Part shown: piece after piece, positions 1 through 8,071 of the stretch
Layout: every line of letters begins with the position of its first letter
Numbering within the stretch: position 1 is the first letter of the stretch
Assembly: GCA_003104895.1 (NCBI GenBank)
Contig: PQAG01000208.1
Coordinates: 1 to 11,881 of the forward strand
Direction: 5' to 3'
Source of the DNA: Nitrosomonadales bacterium
GTDB taxonomy: Bacteria; Pseudomonadota; Gammaproteobacteria; Burkholderiales; Sulfuricellaceae
DNA length: 11,881 bases
Program-made: the position numbers and the translations under genes
Notes under the pieces: model-generated
Seen by the model: only the letters and a program-made list of their open reading frames with translations
What the model was told of the DNA's origin: nothing
Databases searched by the model: none

Positions 1-632
1 GGCCATTCCACGCTGCCGAGCCAGATGAAGGCGAGCGAAATGCCGAGGATGAAGCCGGCATCGCCGATGCGGTTGGTGATGATGGCGCGCAGCGCATTGC
101 CGGTGGCGGTGGGGCGTTCGTAGGCGTAGCCGATCAGCATCCAGGAACTGACGCCGGCCAGTTCCCAGCCGGCGAAGGTCAGCGCCACGTTGCCGGCCAG
201 GACGATCAGTAGCATGCCCGCGCTGAACAGGCACATGCCGAGGAAGAAGCGGTGGAATCCGGTTTCGCGGTGCAGGTAGTTGCGCGAGAACATCAGCGTC
301 AGGGTGGCGATGAAGGCGGCCAGCGTGGCGATGGGCAGCGACAGCGCGTCGAGGGTGAAACTGAAGGGCAGGGCGATGGCGCCGCTGGCGAACCAGGTGC
401 CGCTTCGCACCTGTCCCGGCACGCCCCCGGAAAGGGCGAGGGCATCCAGGCCGAGCAGCAGCAACAGCGAGGTGCCTGTGCAATAAATGGCGATGCGTGC
501 AGTGGGCTTTTCGGCCAGGTCGCCCTTGTCCTGCCCGGCGAGAATGCGCAACGCGATTCCCGCCGCGCCCAGCAGGGGCAGCAGGGGGATCAGCCAGGCC
601 AGTTGCGGCGCCAGTTCGGGCAGGCAGTTCAT
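1..632 (-). CDS. dabB: NuoL/DabB-like proton-conducting membrane subunit (partial, 3' end outside window)
   Basis: The first 210 residues of a membrane protein of the NuoL/ND5/MrpA family are visible; the rest lies beyond position 1. The chain has an N-terminal hydrophobic helix (about 11-30), an ND5 N-terminal-type stretch with LDALSLPIA at 95-102 and the RNYLHRETGFHRFF block at 117-130, then FAGWELAG at 153-160 and ITNRIGDAGF at 185-194. Glu157 is the conserved ion-channel glutamate of this family and Asp191 is also typical. The ATG (632-630) overlaps the dabA stop in an ATGA, so translation is probably coupled. A NuoL-family protein next to DUF2309 is the hallmark of DabB, the membrane partner that energises DabA. 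No other complex I genes are nearby, so a respiratory NuoL is unlikely. The symbol is assigned by context; family membership is firm, the exact role is inferred. Confidence 0.87.
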   Translation of the reverse strand, partial: MNCLPELAPQLAWLIPLLPLLGAAGIALRILAGQDKGDLAEKPTARIAIYCTGTSLLLLLGLDALALSGGVPGQVRSGTWFASGAIALPFSFTLDALSLPIATLAAFIATLTLMFSRNYLHRETGFHRFFLGMCLFSAGMLLIVLAGNVALTFAGWELAGVSSWMLIGYAYERPTATGNALRAIITNRIGDAGFILGISLAFIWLGSVEW

Positions 633-3600
633 GCGCCGGCCTCCAGTTCGACCGGCTGCTGCAGCAGCGCGGGCGGCAGCGGGTCGCGCCGGCCCGCGAA
701 CCAGTCCAGGGAGCGCGCCACGGTGGGCGGCGTGGCCGCATTGCCGTGCCAGGGCAGCCAGCCCCGGGCCGGATCGAACAGCTGGATGTCCGCGCTGTCC
801 GGGTCCTTGGCGGCGACCACCATCCATTCCTTGCCGACCAGTTCCTGCAATGCCGGCTGGCGCTGGTAGATGGCGGTGATCAGCTCGATCCTGGCTTCCA
901 CCACCACCAGCAGGCGCATCGGTTCGTGGATTTCGATCATCTGGCGCGGCAGGCCGGTGCGCAGGTCGGAAGATGCCCCCTCCATGACGCCGAACAGCCC
1001 GGCGATGTTGTGCATGATCTTGCTGCTGCAGCCGTAGTATTCGTTGTCCACCATGGAAAAATAATATTCGAGCGAAATCCCGGCGCCGACCGGGCCGTTG
1101 ATCAGCAGGTGGCGTTCCAGGATCAGTCCTTCCGGGTCGATGGTCGTGTCGTATGAAATCAGGAAGGCGCGGCGGTCGAAGAATGCGCCCCGGCTCATGG
1201 AGCGCCGCCCGATGAAGGCGCAGGCGTTGGTGGCGTGCCCCAGCTCCGGGCGCGGCTGCGAAAAGTCGTGGCGGCGGTTCTGGATGTGGCGCCAGGCTTT
1301 AAGCAGAGGGGGATTGTCTGGTGCGGAGGCGAAGCGGCGGCAGCGTTCCTGGGCGTGCAGGCGGGAAGCCTGCGCCACTTCCTGGCGGAGCTTGGCATAG
1401 GCGGCCTGCAGCGCCTCGGGGACGAGATCCTCGTCATACCAGGTCACGATGTCGTCGCAGGTGTTGTGTTCCGCTGAAACGAACCAGGTCGTGTCGGGAA
1501 TCACAATACCTCTTTCGGCCAGCAGGGCGCGGATTTCCGGGCGGTTGACCATGGCGGCGAAGGCCCGTGCGTTGGGGCCGCTGTGGCGGCCCGAGCAGGC
1601 GCCGCAATCGTAGGCGGCCATGTGCGGGTTGTTCTGGCTGTTGGAACCGTGGCCGGCGATGACCACCAGCGGCGCAAAACCGGAAGCCAGGCCCATGCCG
1701 CGCAGGAAGCCGTGCATGCGCTCGGCCTGCTCGCTGTCGGTAAAGCCCAGGCGCGGCGTTTCCGGCGTGGCAGCGGGGCTGCCGGCGGGCGCGGTCAGGG
1801 CAACACGGGTGGGAACGGGCCGGTCGAATGCGGTGGCGAATTTTTTCGCCCATCGCCCCATGCGCGCCGGCGCAAGCAGCTTGCCGCCCAGCACGGCAAG
1901 CGTGGCCGGGGCGGCCGCCGCCGCAATCAGTGACGGCAGGATCAGGCCGCGGCGCGTGCCCTGGTGCAGCTGCCGGGCCCAGCGCATGCGCAGGTCGTGG
2001 CGCCGGTCATGCGCCGCGCGCTGCTGCTCCTGTCCGGCCTGTTCTATTTCGCGGACTTCATGGGCGGGGATGATGACCACCGGGATCACCGGGCACAGCG
2101 GACCCGCTTCCCTGTCATCCAGCCCGCGCCAGTTCATGAAGATGCCGTAGTGGGCCGCCGCGCCCAGGGTTTCCAGGCGCGGGTTGACTTCTTCCACATG
2201 GCGGCGCAGGCCTTCCTCGCGGTCGTCCAGGCAGAAAACCAGCTGGGCCTCGGGCAGGGGGTCGCGCGTTTTCCAAGGCCCGCGTTCATGATTGGCCTTG
2301 AGCGCGGTAAAAATGGTTTCGCGGTAGTTGCGTTCGTAGGCCAGCAGCCAGACGTGGCCGCGCTGGCCGGAATCCAGCAGTTTGAGGGAGCCGAGCAGGG
2401 CATCCGCGCCGGCGCGTCCCATGGCAGTGATGTCGCGTCCCGCCAGGCCGAGATGCTGGGCGAGGCAGAATAGCGGCCAAGCCGAGCCGGAAACGCTGAC
2501 GCCGCCGCGCCGGTCGCCGGCGGGGGTCTTCTGCCAGCTCCACAGCAGCTGCGCCATGGTCTGCCAGCCCTCGTCGTGGATGTTTTCCTTGCGGTTGGGG
2601 GCTTCGCGCGTGAGCTGTTCGGCGAAGCTGATGAGGTATTCCGGCAGGCGGCCCTCGAACAGGGCGTGGCGCACCATCAGTTCGGCCGGCAGGCGGCGGA
2701 AGTACCAGCGCAGGCCGGAGAGGGTGGCCTCGATGCGCCAGTGGCGGCGGCACAGGCGCTGGGCGAACAGGCGCTCCATCACAAGACGCACGGCGAGGTA
2801 GTCCATCATGTCCACCGGGGTGGTCATGGCGCCGTAGCCGGGGTGGTTGTGGCGCCACAGGGTCATGCCGGACCAGCCGGGAATTTCCAGCGCCAGCCGT
2901 TCCAGATACCCTTCCCAGCGATCCTCCGGCAGGCTGAACAGGCGCAGTTCCTGGATGATGGTGTCGAGCGGGTCGGCGGGCAGGCGATCGGCCAGCATGC
3001 GCCAGTCGGAAAGGTCGTTGAGCACCCAGGATAGATCGCGCTCCGCGCTTTCGCGGCAGGCGGCGTAGAAGCCTTTCGCGCGCGCCGGATTGTGCCAGGC
3101 GGCCATGCCCTGGTCGAGGTGGGCAGCCAGATAGCGGATCAGCAGCGGCCTGATCTCGTCCAGCAGGTCCTCGCCGGTGAGGGCCAGCAGCAGGCCGCGC
3201 AAGGTCCATTCGCTCCCCATCTTGTCGAGCAGGGCATCGAGCAGATGGGCGGCGTCCTTGCGGATCAGCCGCTCCACGAGGGGGCCCTCGCCGGCGTGGC
3301 CGGTTTCCGCCTCGATGCGCGCGGCCAGCGCCTGGATGTGATCGGGTGAAGGGTCGAGCAGTTCTTCCGGGTGGCGCAGCTCGTGCTCCAGTCCCAGGGT
3401 GGTCAGACAGGCGGACCACAGTTCCGCCAGGGCGGATTTTTCATCTGTTCCGGCGCTCAGGCGGTTTCTGGCTTCCGGCTCGACCGATGGCTGGAAACGC
3501 TCCAGGGCATGCAGCTCCTCCACCTGCCATTTGAGCTGGCTGCGCGACAGGCGCTTGAAGGAATGCAGCAGGCCGGGAATCAGCACGTCGCGGCGGCGCA

Positions 3601-3922
3601 GCGGGCCGGCGGCGGTTTGCGCCACCACGGCGCCGGCATCGGCTGCGGGCAGGCTGTCGAGCGCGGCAACCAGGTCGCCGCGCGTGATGCGGCCCTCGGC
3701 AAACCAGGCGCGGTAGCGTTCTTCCGGCAGGTAGCCATGGGCGCCTGTGAGCTTCTGCGAGGCGGCGAGCGCCTGGTCGAAGGGCAGGTGCTGGAATCCG
3801 TGCAGCGTGTTGTGGTGGACGAAATCCCGGATCGGCGCCTGCGCGGGCAGGATGTGTTCGAAGTGATGAATCAGCTCGCGCAGGCGGGAGCGGATATCCT
3901 GGCTGTGATTGTCTGTGCTCAT
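629..3922 (-). CDS. dabA: DabA-type inorganic carbon uptake protein (DUF2309/UPF0753)
   Basis: This 1097-residue protein is the DUF2309 subunit of the DAB (DABs accumulate bicarbonate) system, a peripheral cytoplasmic protein with a beta-carbonic-anhydrase-like zinc site thought to hydrate CO2 vectorially when coupled to its membrane partner. The family signature FVHHNTLHGFQHLPF lies near residue 34. The four residues known to form the zinc/active site in DabA are present: Cys564 and Asp566 in VFCLDDREEG, and His758 and Cys773 in the stretch from VIAGHGSN to YDCGAC; the 2- and 15-residue spacings match those known. A hydrophobic alanine-rich segment near 664-682 may contact the membrane subunit. 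I chose ATG 3922, one base after the stop of the NuoM-like gene; an in-frame TTG at 3931 is possible but overlaps that gene, and neither start has a convincing Shine-Dalgarno sequence. The 3' end overlaps the NuoL-like gene by 4 bp. Confidence 0.95.
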   Translation of the reverse strand: MSTDNHSQDIRSRLRELIHHFEHILPAQAPIRDFVHHNTLHGFQHLPFDQALAASQKLTGAHGYLPEERYRAWFAEGRITRGDLVAALDSLPAADAGAVVAQTAAGPLRRRDVLIPGLLHSFKRLSRSQLKWQVEELHALERFQPSVEPEARNRLSAGTDEKSALAELWSACLTTLGLEHELRHPEELLDPSPDHIQALAARIEAETGHAGEGPLVERLIRKDAAHLLDALLDKMGSEWTLRGLLLALTGEDLLDEIRPLLIRYLAAHLDQGMAAWHNPARAKGFYAACRESAERDLSWVLNDLSDWRMLADRLPADPLDTIIQELRLFSLPEDRWEGYLERLALEIPGWSGMTLWRHNHPGYGAMTTPVDMMDYLAVRLVMERLFAQRLCRRHWRIEATLSGLRWYFRRLPAELMVRHALFEGRLPEYLISFAEQLTREAPNRKENIHDEGWQTMAQLLWSWQKTPAGDRRGGVSVSGSAWPLFCLAQHLGLAGRDITAMGRAGADALLGSLKLLDSGQRGHVWLLAYERNYRETIFTALKANHERGPWKTRDPLPEAQLVFCLDDREEGLRRHVEEVNPRLETLGAAAHYGIFMNWRGLDDREAGPLCPVIPVVIIPAHEVREIEQAGQEQQRAAHDRRHDLRMRWARQLHQGTRRGLILPSLIAAAAAPATLAVLGGKLLAPARMGRWAKKFATAFDRPVPTRVALTAPAGSPAATPETPRLGFTDSEQAERMHGFLRGMGLASGFAPLVVIAGHGSNSQNNPHMAAYDCGACSGRHSGPNARAFAAMVNRPEIRALLAERGIVIPDTTWFVSAEHNTCDDIVTWYDEDLVPEALQAAYAKLRQEVAQASRLHAQERCRRFASAPDNPPLLKAWRHIQNRRHDFSQPRPELGHATNACAFIGRRSMSRGAFFDRRAFLISYDTTIDPEGLILERHLLINGPVGAGISLEYYFSMVDNEYYGCSSKIMHNIAGLFGVMEGASSDLRTGLPRQMIEIHEPMRLLVVVEARIELITAIYQRQPALQELVGKEWMVVAAKDPDSADIQLFDPARGWLPWHGNAATPPTVARSLDWFAGRRDPLPPALLQQPVELEAGA

Positions 3923-3923
3923 G

Positions 3924-5375
3924 TCAGCCAACTACCCTGCTCAATTGCCTGACCGAGGCTGAAATCAGCCCCAGCGCCGCGCCGGGAAAAATGCCCAGCA
4001 GCAGAATGCCGCTTGCCAGCACGCTCACGGCGGCGAATTCGGCGCGGCTGAGATCGGGAATCTGGCGCATTTCCTCGCGCACCGGTCCGGTAAACAGGCG
4101 CCCCACGGTCCTGAAAGCATAGGCGGCGCTGATCAGCACGCTCAGGGACAGGATGATGATCCAGCCGCTCCAGCGCGCGAAACCGCCGGTCAGCACATGA
4201 ATTTCGGCGATGAAGCCCGCCGTGCCGGGGAAGCCGACTGCCGCGACCAGCGCCAGCACGGTGAAAAAGGCGAAGCGCGGCATGACCTGCACCAGGGAGC
4301 TGAATTCGGCGATGTCGCGGGTATGGGTGCGCTCATACAGCAGGCCGATGAGCAGGAACAGCGAGCCGGCCACCAGGCCGTGCGCCACCATCTGCATCAC
4401 CGCGCCGCTGAGGCCGGCCACGTTGAGCGTGGCGATGCCGAGCAATACCACGCCCATGTGCGACATGGAGGAATAGGCCACCATTTTCTTCAAATCGCGC
4501 TGGTGCCAGGCCAGCACTCCGCCGTAGATCATGCTGATCATGCCTAAAGCGGCGAGCCAGCCCTGCAGCGCCTGCACCGCCAGCGGCAGCATTTCGGCGG
4601 CGCGGATCAGGCCGTAGCTGCCCATCTTGGCGAGTATCCCTGAGAGCAGGATGGGCACCGGGCTGGGCGCTTCCACATAGGCCAGGGGCAGCCAGCCGTG
4701 GAGCGGGAAAATCGGCACCTTGACGCCGAAGCCGATCAGGAGGCCGAGGAAAATCAGGATTTGCGCTTCCTGCGACAGGCTCTGCGCTCCCCGGGCGATG
4801 GAGGCGATGTCGAAGCTGTGGCCGGGGTTGGCATCGTAAAGCAGCAGCAGGGCGACCAGCATGAATACCGAACCGCCCATGGTGTAAAGCACGAAATTGA
4901 GCGCGGCGCGGTGCTTGCTGGCGCTGCCCCAGCGGTCGATGAGGAAAAACAGCGGGATCAGGGTCAGCTCCCAGAATACGTAGAAAAGCGACCAGTCGCG
5001 CGCCATGAAGACGCCCAGCATGGCCGATTCCAGCAGCAGGATCAGGGCGTAATAGCCCTTGACGCGCCTGGTGATGCAGTTGGAGGCCAGGATCGTGACC
5101 ACCGTGAGCAGGGTGCCGAGCAGCACCATGGGGAAGGAAAAGCCATCCACGCCGAGGGAAAACGCGCTGCCCAGGCGCGGGTTCCAGACGTGGGTTTCAA
5201 ACAGTTGGATGCCCGGGAGCGCGGGGTCGAAACGGCCCAGCAGTCCCCATGCCAGAGCCATGGCCGCGCCCGCCGCCAGCAGGGCGGTCAGGCGGATCAG
5301 GCGCGGATTGCCGCCCGGCAGCAGGGCAATGATGGACGCGCCCGCCAATGGGAGCAGGAGCAGAATTCTCAGCAT
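3924..5375 (-). CDS. NuoM-like proton-translocating membrane subunit of the DAB operon
   Basis: This 483-residue, highly hydrophobic protein belongs to the NuoM/ND4/MrpD antiporter-like family (PF00361), with roughly 14 membrane helices. Channel residues of the family are visible: Glu136 in FYVFWELTLIP, Lys219 in GFGVKVPIFPLHGWLP, Lys250 in GILAKMGSYGL, a HQRDLKKMVAYSSMSHMG block near 291-308, and Glu391 in GTAGFIAEIHVL, matching the TM12 glutamate of NuoM. It should therefore conduct protons (or Na+) rather than be a degenerate copy. The ATG at 5375 gives the expected MLRILLLLPLAG start 7 bp after the SulP stop; the reading frame is open to 5471, but that stretch overlaps the SulP C-terminus and is polar. 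No nuoA-K or nuoN neighbours are present, and DabA and a NuoL-like gene follow directly, so it probably serves the DAB complex as a second membrane subunit instead of complex I. That role is inferred. Confidence 0.92.
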   Translation of the reverse strand: MLRILLLLPLAGASIIALLPGGNPRLIRLTALLAAGAAMALAWGLLGRFDPALPGIQLFETHVWNPRLGSAFSLGVDGFSFPMVLLGTLLTVVTILASNCITRRVKGYYALILLLESAMLGVFMARDWSLFYVFWELTLIPLFFLIDRWGSASKHRAALNFVLYTMGGSVFMLVALLLLYDANPGHSFDIASIARGAQSLSQEAQILIFLGLLIGFGVKVPIFPLHGWLPLAYVEAPSPVPILLSGILAKMGSYGLIRAAEMLPLAVQALQGWLAALGMISMIYGGVLAWHQRDLKKMVAYSSMSHMGVVLLGIATLNVAGLSGAVMQMVAHGLVAGSLFLLIGLLYERTHTRDIAEFSSLVQVMPRFAFFTVLALVAAVGFPGTAGFIAEIHVLTGGFARWSGWIIILSLSVLISAAYAFRTVGRLFTGPVREEMRQIPDLSRAEFAAVSVLASGILLLGIFPGAALGLISASVRQLSRVVG

Positions 5376-5382
5376 GTCGGGC

Positions 5383-7530
5383 TTATGCTGGACGCCGCAA
5401 CTGGCAGAACGCGCCCTCGTGCGTTCCCAGGCAGTTGTAGATCGCCTCGAATGCCTGCTCCTCGTTGGCAAAGATGTTGTTTGCGGTGATCAGGTCGAAC
5501 AGGCCGGTGTGGCGCATGACGTCGAGAACCTGTTTCTTCAGGCCGCTGAACACCATAGTCATGCCGATGCTGTTGAGGCGCTCTACCAGATGGTGGATGA
5601 CTTCCTCGCCGGAGGCGTCGAGCTGGTTGATGCCGTCTCCCACCACCACGAGGTATTTCGCGTTCGGTTTGTTGGCGGCCGCTTCCAGAATGGCATCCTC
5701 GAAGAACGGCACGTTGGCGAAATACAGAGAGCCGTCGAAGCGCAGCACGATGATGTTTTCGTCGGTGGGCAGATCCTTGTGCACGCTGATGTCGCGCAGG
5801 GTGCCATCCTTGTAGCGGCCGAGAATCGCTACGCGCGGCGACATGGTGCGGTAGAGGTAAAGGATGATGGCCAGACCCGCGCCGGCCATGATGCCGTTGT
5901 CGAGATGCGGCGCGAAAGCCAGGGTGGCGATGAAGGTCACCACGGCGGCCACGCCGTCATGCTTGTGCGCATGCCAGGCGTGCTTGATCGCCTTGAAATT
6001 GACCAGGCCGATCACCGCCATCATGATCACTGCCGCCAGCACCGCCTGCGGCAGGTGATACAGCAGCGGGGTCAGGAACAGCAGGGTGACCAGCACGATG
6101 ATGCCAGCAAACACGCTGGACATGCCGGTTTTCGCCCCGGCATTGAGGTTGACCGCTGAGCGCGAGAACGAGCCGGACACCGGGAAAGCCTGGCTGAAGC
6201 TGCCGACGATGTTGGAGATGCCCTGGCCCAGCAGTTCCTGGTTGGGGTCGATGCGCTCCTTGGTCTTCGCGGCGATGGCCTTGGCGATGGAAATGGCCTC
6301 CATGAATCCCACCAGGGAGATCACCAGTGCGCTCGAGAGCAGCGTCATGACGGTATCCCAGCTCAGTGCGGGAAGGCCGAGCTTGGGCAGGCCGGAGGGG
6401 ATGCTGCCGACCACTTCGCCGCCGCCGACCAGCTTCAGTTCGCCCTTGCTCACTTTCTTGATGCGCCAGCGGTACCCGTCGGATTTTTCGCCCTGGGGCA
6501 CCTGGCCGGCCAGGTGCAGTTTTGCGGGCTGACCGGCTGTGCCCGGAACCTGTTCAAAAATGAATTTTCGCAGGGTGCGGCTGCTCTTGCGGTTTTCATT
6601 TTCGGCGTCGTGCTGCTCGAGTTTGAGCAGTTCGATTTCATATTTGAGCGCGGCGGTATGCTGTGTGCCTTCGCCGTGGTCTTTCTGGATCCGCTTCAAT
6701 TCGGCGGACTTGGCGGAGATGTTATTGCCGATTTCCGCCATCCGGGCTTCGGTGCTGGAGAACTCGTTGGCCAGGGTTTTTACCTCGGCGTCCACGATGT
6801 CGTCGATGCGGCCCTTGCTGTTGTGCTCGAAGCCGATCGCCCAGCTGGCAACGGTGGTGACGGCAACGGCAATCAGCACGCCCGGCATCTTGGGCGCGTA
6901 TTTCTTCAGCCCCCACATGATGGCAAAGGCGGCCACGCCCATCACCAGGGTGGGAATATGGGTGTCGCCGACCTGTTGCAGCACGCCCCAGATGTCATTG
7001 ATGAAGTGCTCGCTGCGGCCCATGGAAACGCCGAACAGCTTGTTGAGCTGGGACAGGCCGATGATGATGGCGGCGGCATTGGTGAAGCCGACAATCACCG
7101 GGTGGGAGAGGAAGTTGACCACCACGCCGAGCTTGAAAATGCCCAGCGCCAGCTGGATCAGCCCCACCAGCAGTGCCAGCAGGATGGCCAGTGCGACGAA
7201 CTGCTCGGAGCCGGCGGCGGCCAGCGGAGCCAGGGCGGAAGCGGTCAGCAGCGAGGCCACGGCCACCGGGCCGGTGGCGAGCTGGGCCGAGGAGCCCCAC
7301 ATGGCTGCAACGATGCCGGGCAGAAAGGCGGCGTACAGGCCGTAGTAGGCGGGCAGCCCGGCGAGCTGGGCATAGGCCATGGACTGGGGGATCAGCACCA
7401 GCGCCACGGTGATGCCGGCGATCAGATCGGCCTTGATGTTGGCGGTGCGCAGGGGAAGCCAGCGCAGAAATGGCAGGATTCTGGTGAGTGACATGGTCCG
7501 GGTCGATTGTTGTGCTGTTTCGCTGGGCAT
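5383..7530 (-). CDS. SulP/SLC26 family anion transporter with inserted coiled-coil domain and C-terminal STAS domain
   Basis: This 715-residue inner-membrane transporter has the SulP layout: PFLRWLPLRTANIKADLIAG at 20-39, TM1 with ALVLIPQSMAYAQLAGLPAYYG (from 43), a core of about 14 helices, the TM8 acidic residue Glu411 in GFMEAISIAKAIAAK, FPVSGSFSRSAVN at 449-461, and a STAS domain at about 590-702 with the INQLDASGEE loop (Asp638, Ser640). Residues about 236-375 form a hydrophilic insertion between TM7 and TM8, about 140 residues long, with a charged coiled coil at about 245-325. SulP proteins carry bicarbonate, sulfate or other anions; here, beside dabA, bicarbonate is the best guess, though sulfate cannot be excluded from sequence alone. 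The start follows an AGGA six bases upstream, and only 2 bp separate it from the preceding gene. It is the second gene of the operon. Confidence 0.93.
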   Translation of the reverse strand: MPSETAQQSTRTMSLTRILPFLRWLPLRTANIKADLIAGITVALVLIPQSMAYAQLAGLPAYYGLYAAFLPGIVAAMWGSSAQLATGPVAVASLLTASALAPLAAAGSEQFVALAILLALLVGLIQLALGIFKLGVVVNFLSHPVIVGFTNAAAIIIGLSQLNKLFGVSMGRSEHFINDIWGVLQQVGDTHIPTLVMGVAAFAIMWGLKKYAPKMPGVLIAVAVTTVASWAIGFEHNSKGRIDDIVDAEVKTLANEFSSTEARMAEIGNNISAKSAELKRIQKDHGEGTQHTAALKYEIELLKLEQHDAENENRKSSRTLRKFIFEQVPGTAGQPAKLHLAGQVPQGEKSDGYRWRIKKVSKGELKLVGGGEVVGSIPSGLPKLGLPALSWDTVMTLLSSALVISLVGFMEAISIAKAIAAKTKERIDPNQELLGQGISNIVGSFSQAFPVSGSFSRSAVNLNAGAKTGMSSVFAGIIVLVTLLFLTPLLYHLPQAVLAAVIMMAVIGLVNFKAIKHAWHAHKHDGVAAVVTFIATLAFAPHLDNGIMAGAGLAIILYLYRTMSPRVAILGRYKDGTLRDISVHKDLPTDENIIVLRFDGSLYFANVPFFEDAILEAAANKPNAKYLVVVGDGINQLDASGEEVIHHLVERLNSIGMTMVFSGLKKQVLDVMRHTGLFDLITANNIFANEEQAFEAIYNCLGTHEGAFCQLRRPA

Positions 7531-7532
7531 TT

Positions 7533-7943
7533 TTATTCCTGACTCGTTTTACGTGGGGCGGCTGTTACCAGCGGACATTCCAGTCTTTTCCAGGGGTCGC
7601 TGTTCCTGTCCAGGGCCAGCGACTCCCAGCCTTCCAGGGAGTCGATCACCACGGCGGTGACACACTCGTGCGTGTTGGCATAATTCACAATGTCGCGCCG
7701 CCGCAATGCCGGCTTCCGGGTCAGGCTGTAATACAGTCCTTCCTTGCGCAAGGCTTCAAGCAGCTCCTGCAAAGGCAGGGGCAATGTCTCGCCCTTGACG
7801 ATGGCCAGGATTTCCAGGCCGGCGTCCATTCTTTTGCACAGGCTGAGTGCGGATGAAAGCAGGCGCTGGTCAATGCTGTCCTCGCGCACGGCAAGCAGCA
7901 CTTTTCTTTCCGGTTCTGGCCGGGCCGGTTCTTTTCGGGACAT
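7533..7943 (-). CDS. Small UspA-fold (universal stress protein-like) protein
   Basis: This 136-residue soluble protein opens the operon. The pattern KVLLAVRED at 14-22, a helix, LEILAIVKG near 39-47, VTAVVIDS near 95-102 and a closing LECPLVTAA fits the alternating alpha/beta fold of UspA proteins. The nucleotide-binding G-x2-G-x9-G-S/T motif of ATP-binding Usps is missing: the corresponding place reads DSLEGWESLALDRNSDPWKR. It therefore probably does not bind ATP in the usual way. The ATG at 7943 has a strong Shine-Dalgarno sequence (AAGGGAGG) seven bases upstream. The frame is open to 7994, but that longer start would lie upstream of the predicted sigma-54 promoter. The gene ends 2 bp before the SulP start, so a regulatory or accessory role for that transporter is a reasonable inference; Usp domains are known beside or fused to transporters. 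The family call is moderate because the sequence is divergent. Confidence 0.72.
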   Translation of the reverse strand: MSRKEPARPEPERKVLLAVREDSIDQRLLSSALSLCKRMDAGLEILAIVKGETLPLPLQELLEALRKEGLYYSLTRKPALRRRDIVNYANTHECVTAVVIDSLEGWESLALDRNSDPWKRLECPLVTAAPRKTSQE

Positions 7944-7950
7944 CACCGTT

Positions 7951-7958
7951 CCTCCCTT
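7951..7958 (-). promoter_or_regulatory. Ribosome binding site fixing the start of the Usp-like gene
   Basis: On the minus strand AAGGGAGG precedes the ATG at 7943 with a 7-nt spacer. It is the strongest Shine-Dalgarno sequence in the window and decides for 7943 over the in-frame start at 7994. Confidence 0.8.
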
Positions 7959-7974
7959 GGATGGCGCCACACTT

Positions 7975-7990
7975 AGCGTTTTTCGTGCCA
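7975..7990 (-). promoter_or_regulatory. Sigma-54 (RpoN) -24/-12 promoter of the usp-sulP-dab operon
   Basis: On the minus strand the sequence TGGCACG-AAAA-ACGCT has a perfect -24 box, the required GG and GC dinucleotides, and the strict 10-bp distance between them; the -12 box departs from TTGCW at its first two bases. The predicted transcription start is near 7964, giving a leader of about 21 nt that holds the strong ribosome binding site. The divergent gene pair encodes an NtrC-type sigma-54 activator, which fits. The match is seen in the sequence; function is inferred. Confidence 0.68.
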
Positions 7991-7994
7991 GCAT

Positions 7995-8010
7995 TGAGAA
8001 TCGATTCTTA
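7995..8010. promoter_or_regulatory. 16-bp near-perfect palindrome, possible operator
   Basis: TGAGAATCGATTCTTA is a dyad with one mismatched pair around a perfect 12-bp core, AGAATCGATTCT (7997-8008). It lies only 4 bp upstream of the -24 box, about -31 to -46 relative to the predicted start. It could bind a repressor or accessory regulator. It has a loose Fur-box flavour but does not match that consensus well. Confidence 0.35.
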
Positions 8011-8071
8011 TCATTCTGAAAAACAAGGAGAAACTCGAGAATCGCCAGATATGGTTCTGGCTGCTGTCAAT

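Noticed and set aside
252..3952. Many plus-strand open frames (for example 252-869, 497-1156, 1964-2473, 2576-3034, 3371-3952).
   Set aside because: They lie antisense to dabA and the NuoL-like gene, have low-complexity Gln/Gly/His/Arg-rich products and no family signature; they are GC-rich shadow frames.
1..5375. Part of a complex I (nuo) operon.
   Set aside because: dabA separates the NuoM-like and NuoL-like genes, no other nuo genes are present, and SulP lies upstream.
5376..5471. Upstream extension of the NuoM-like gene to 5471.
   Set aside because: It would overlap the SulP C-terminus by 89 bp and add a polar Arg/Ser-rich stretch before the normal hydrophobic start MLRILLLLPLAG.
7944..7994. 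Upstream start of the Usp-like gene at 7994.
   Set aside because: It would lie upstream of the sigma-54 promoter, while 7943 has a strong ribosome binding site.
7995..8017. Fur box reading of TGAGAATCGATTCTTATCATTCT.
   Set aside because: Alignment to the 19-bp Fur consensus is weak; only the palindrome itself is supported.
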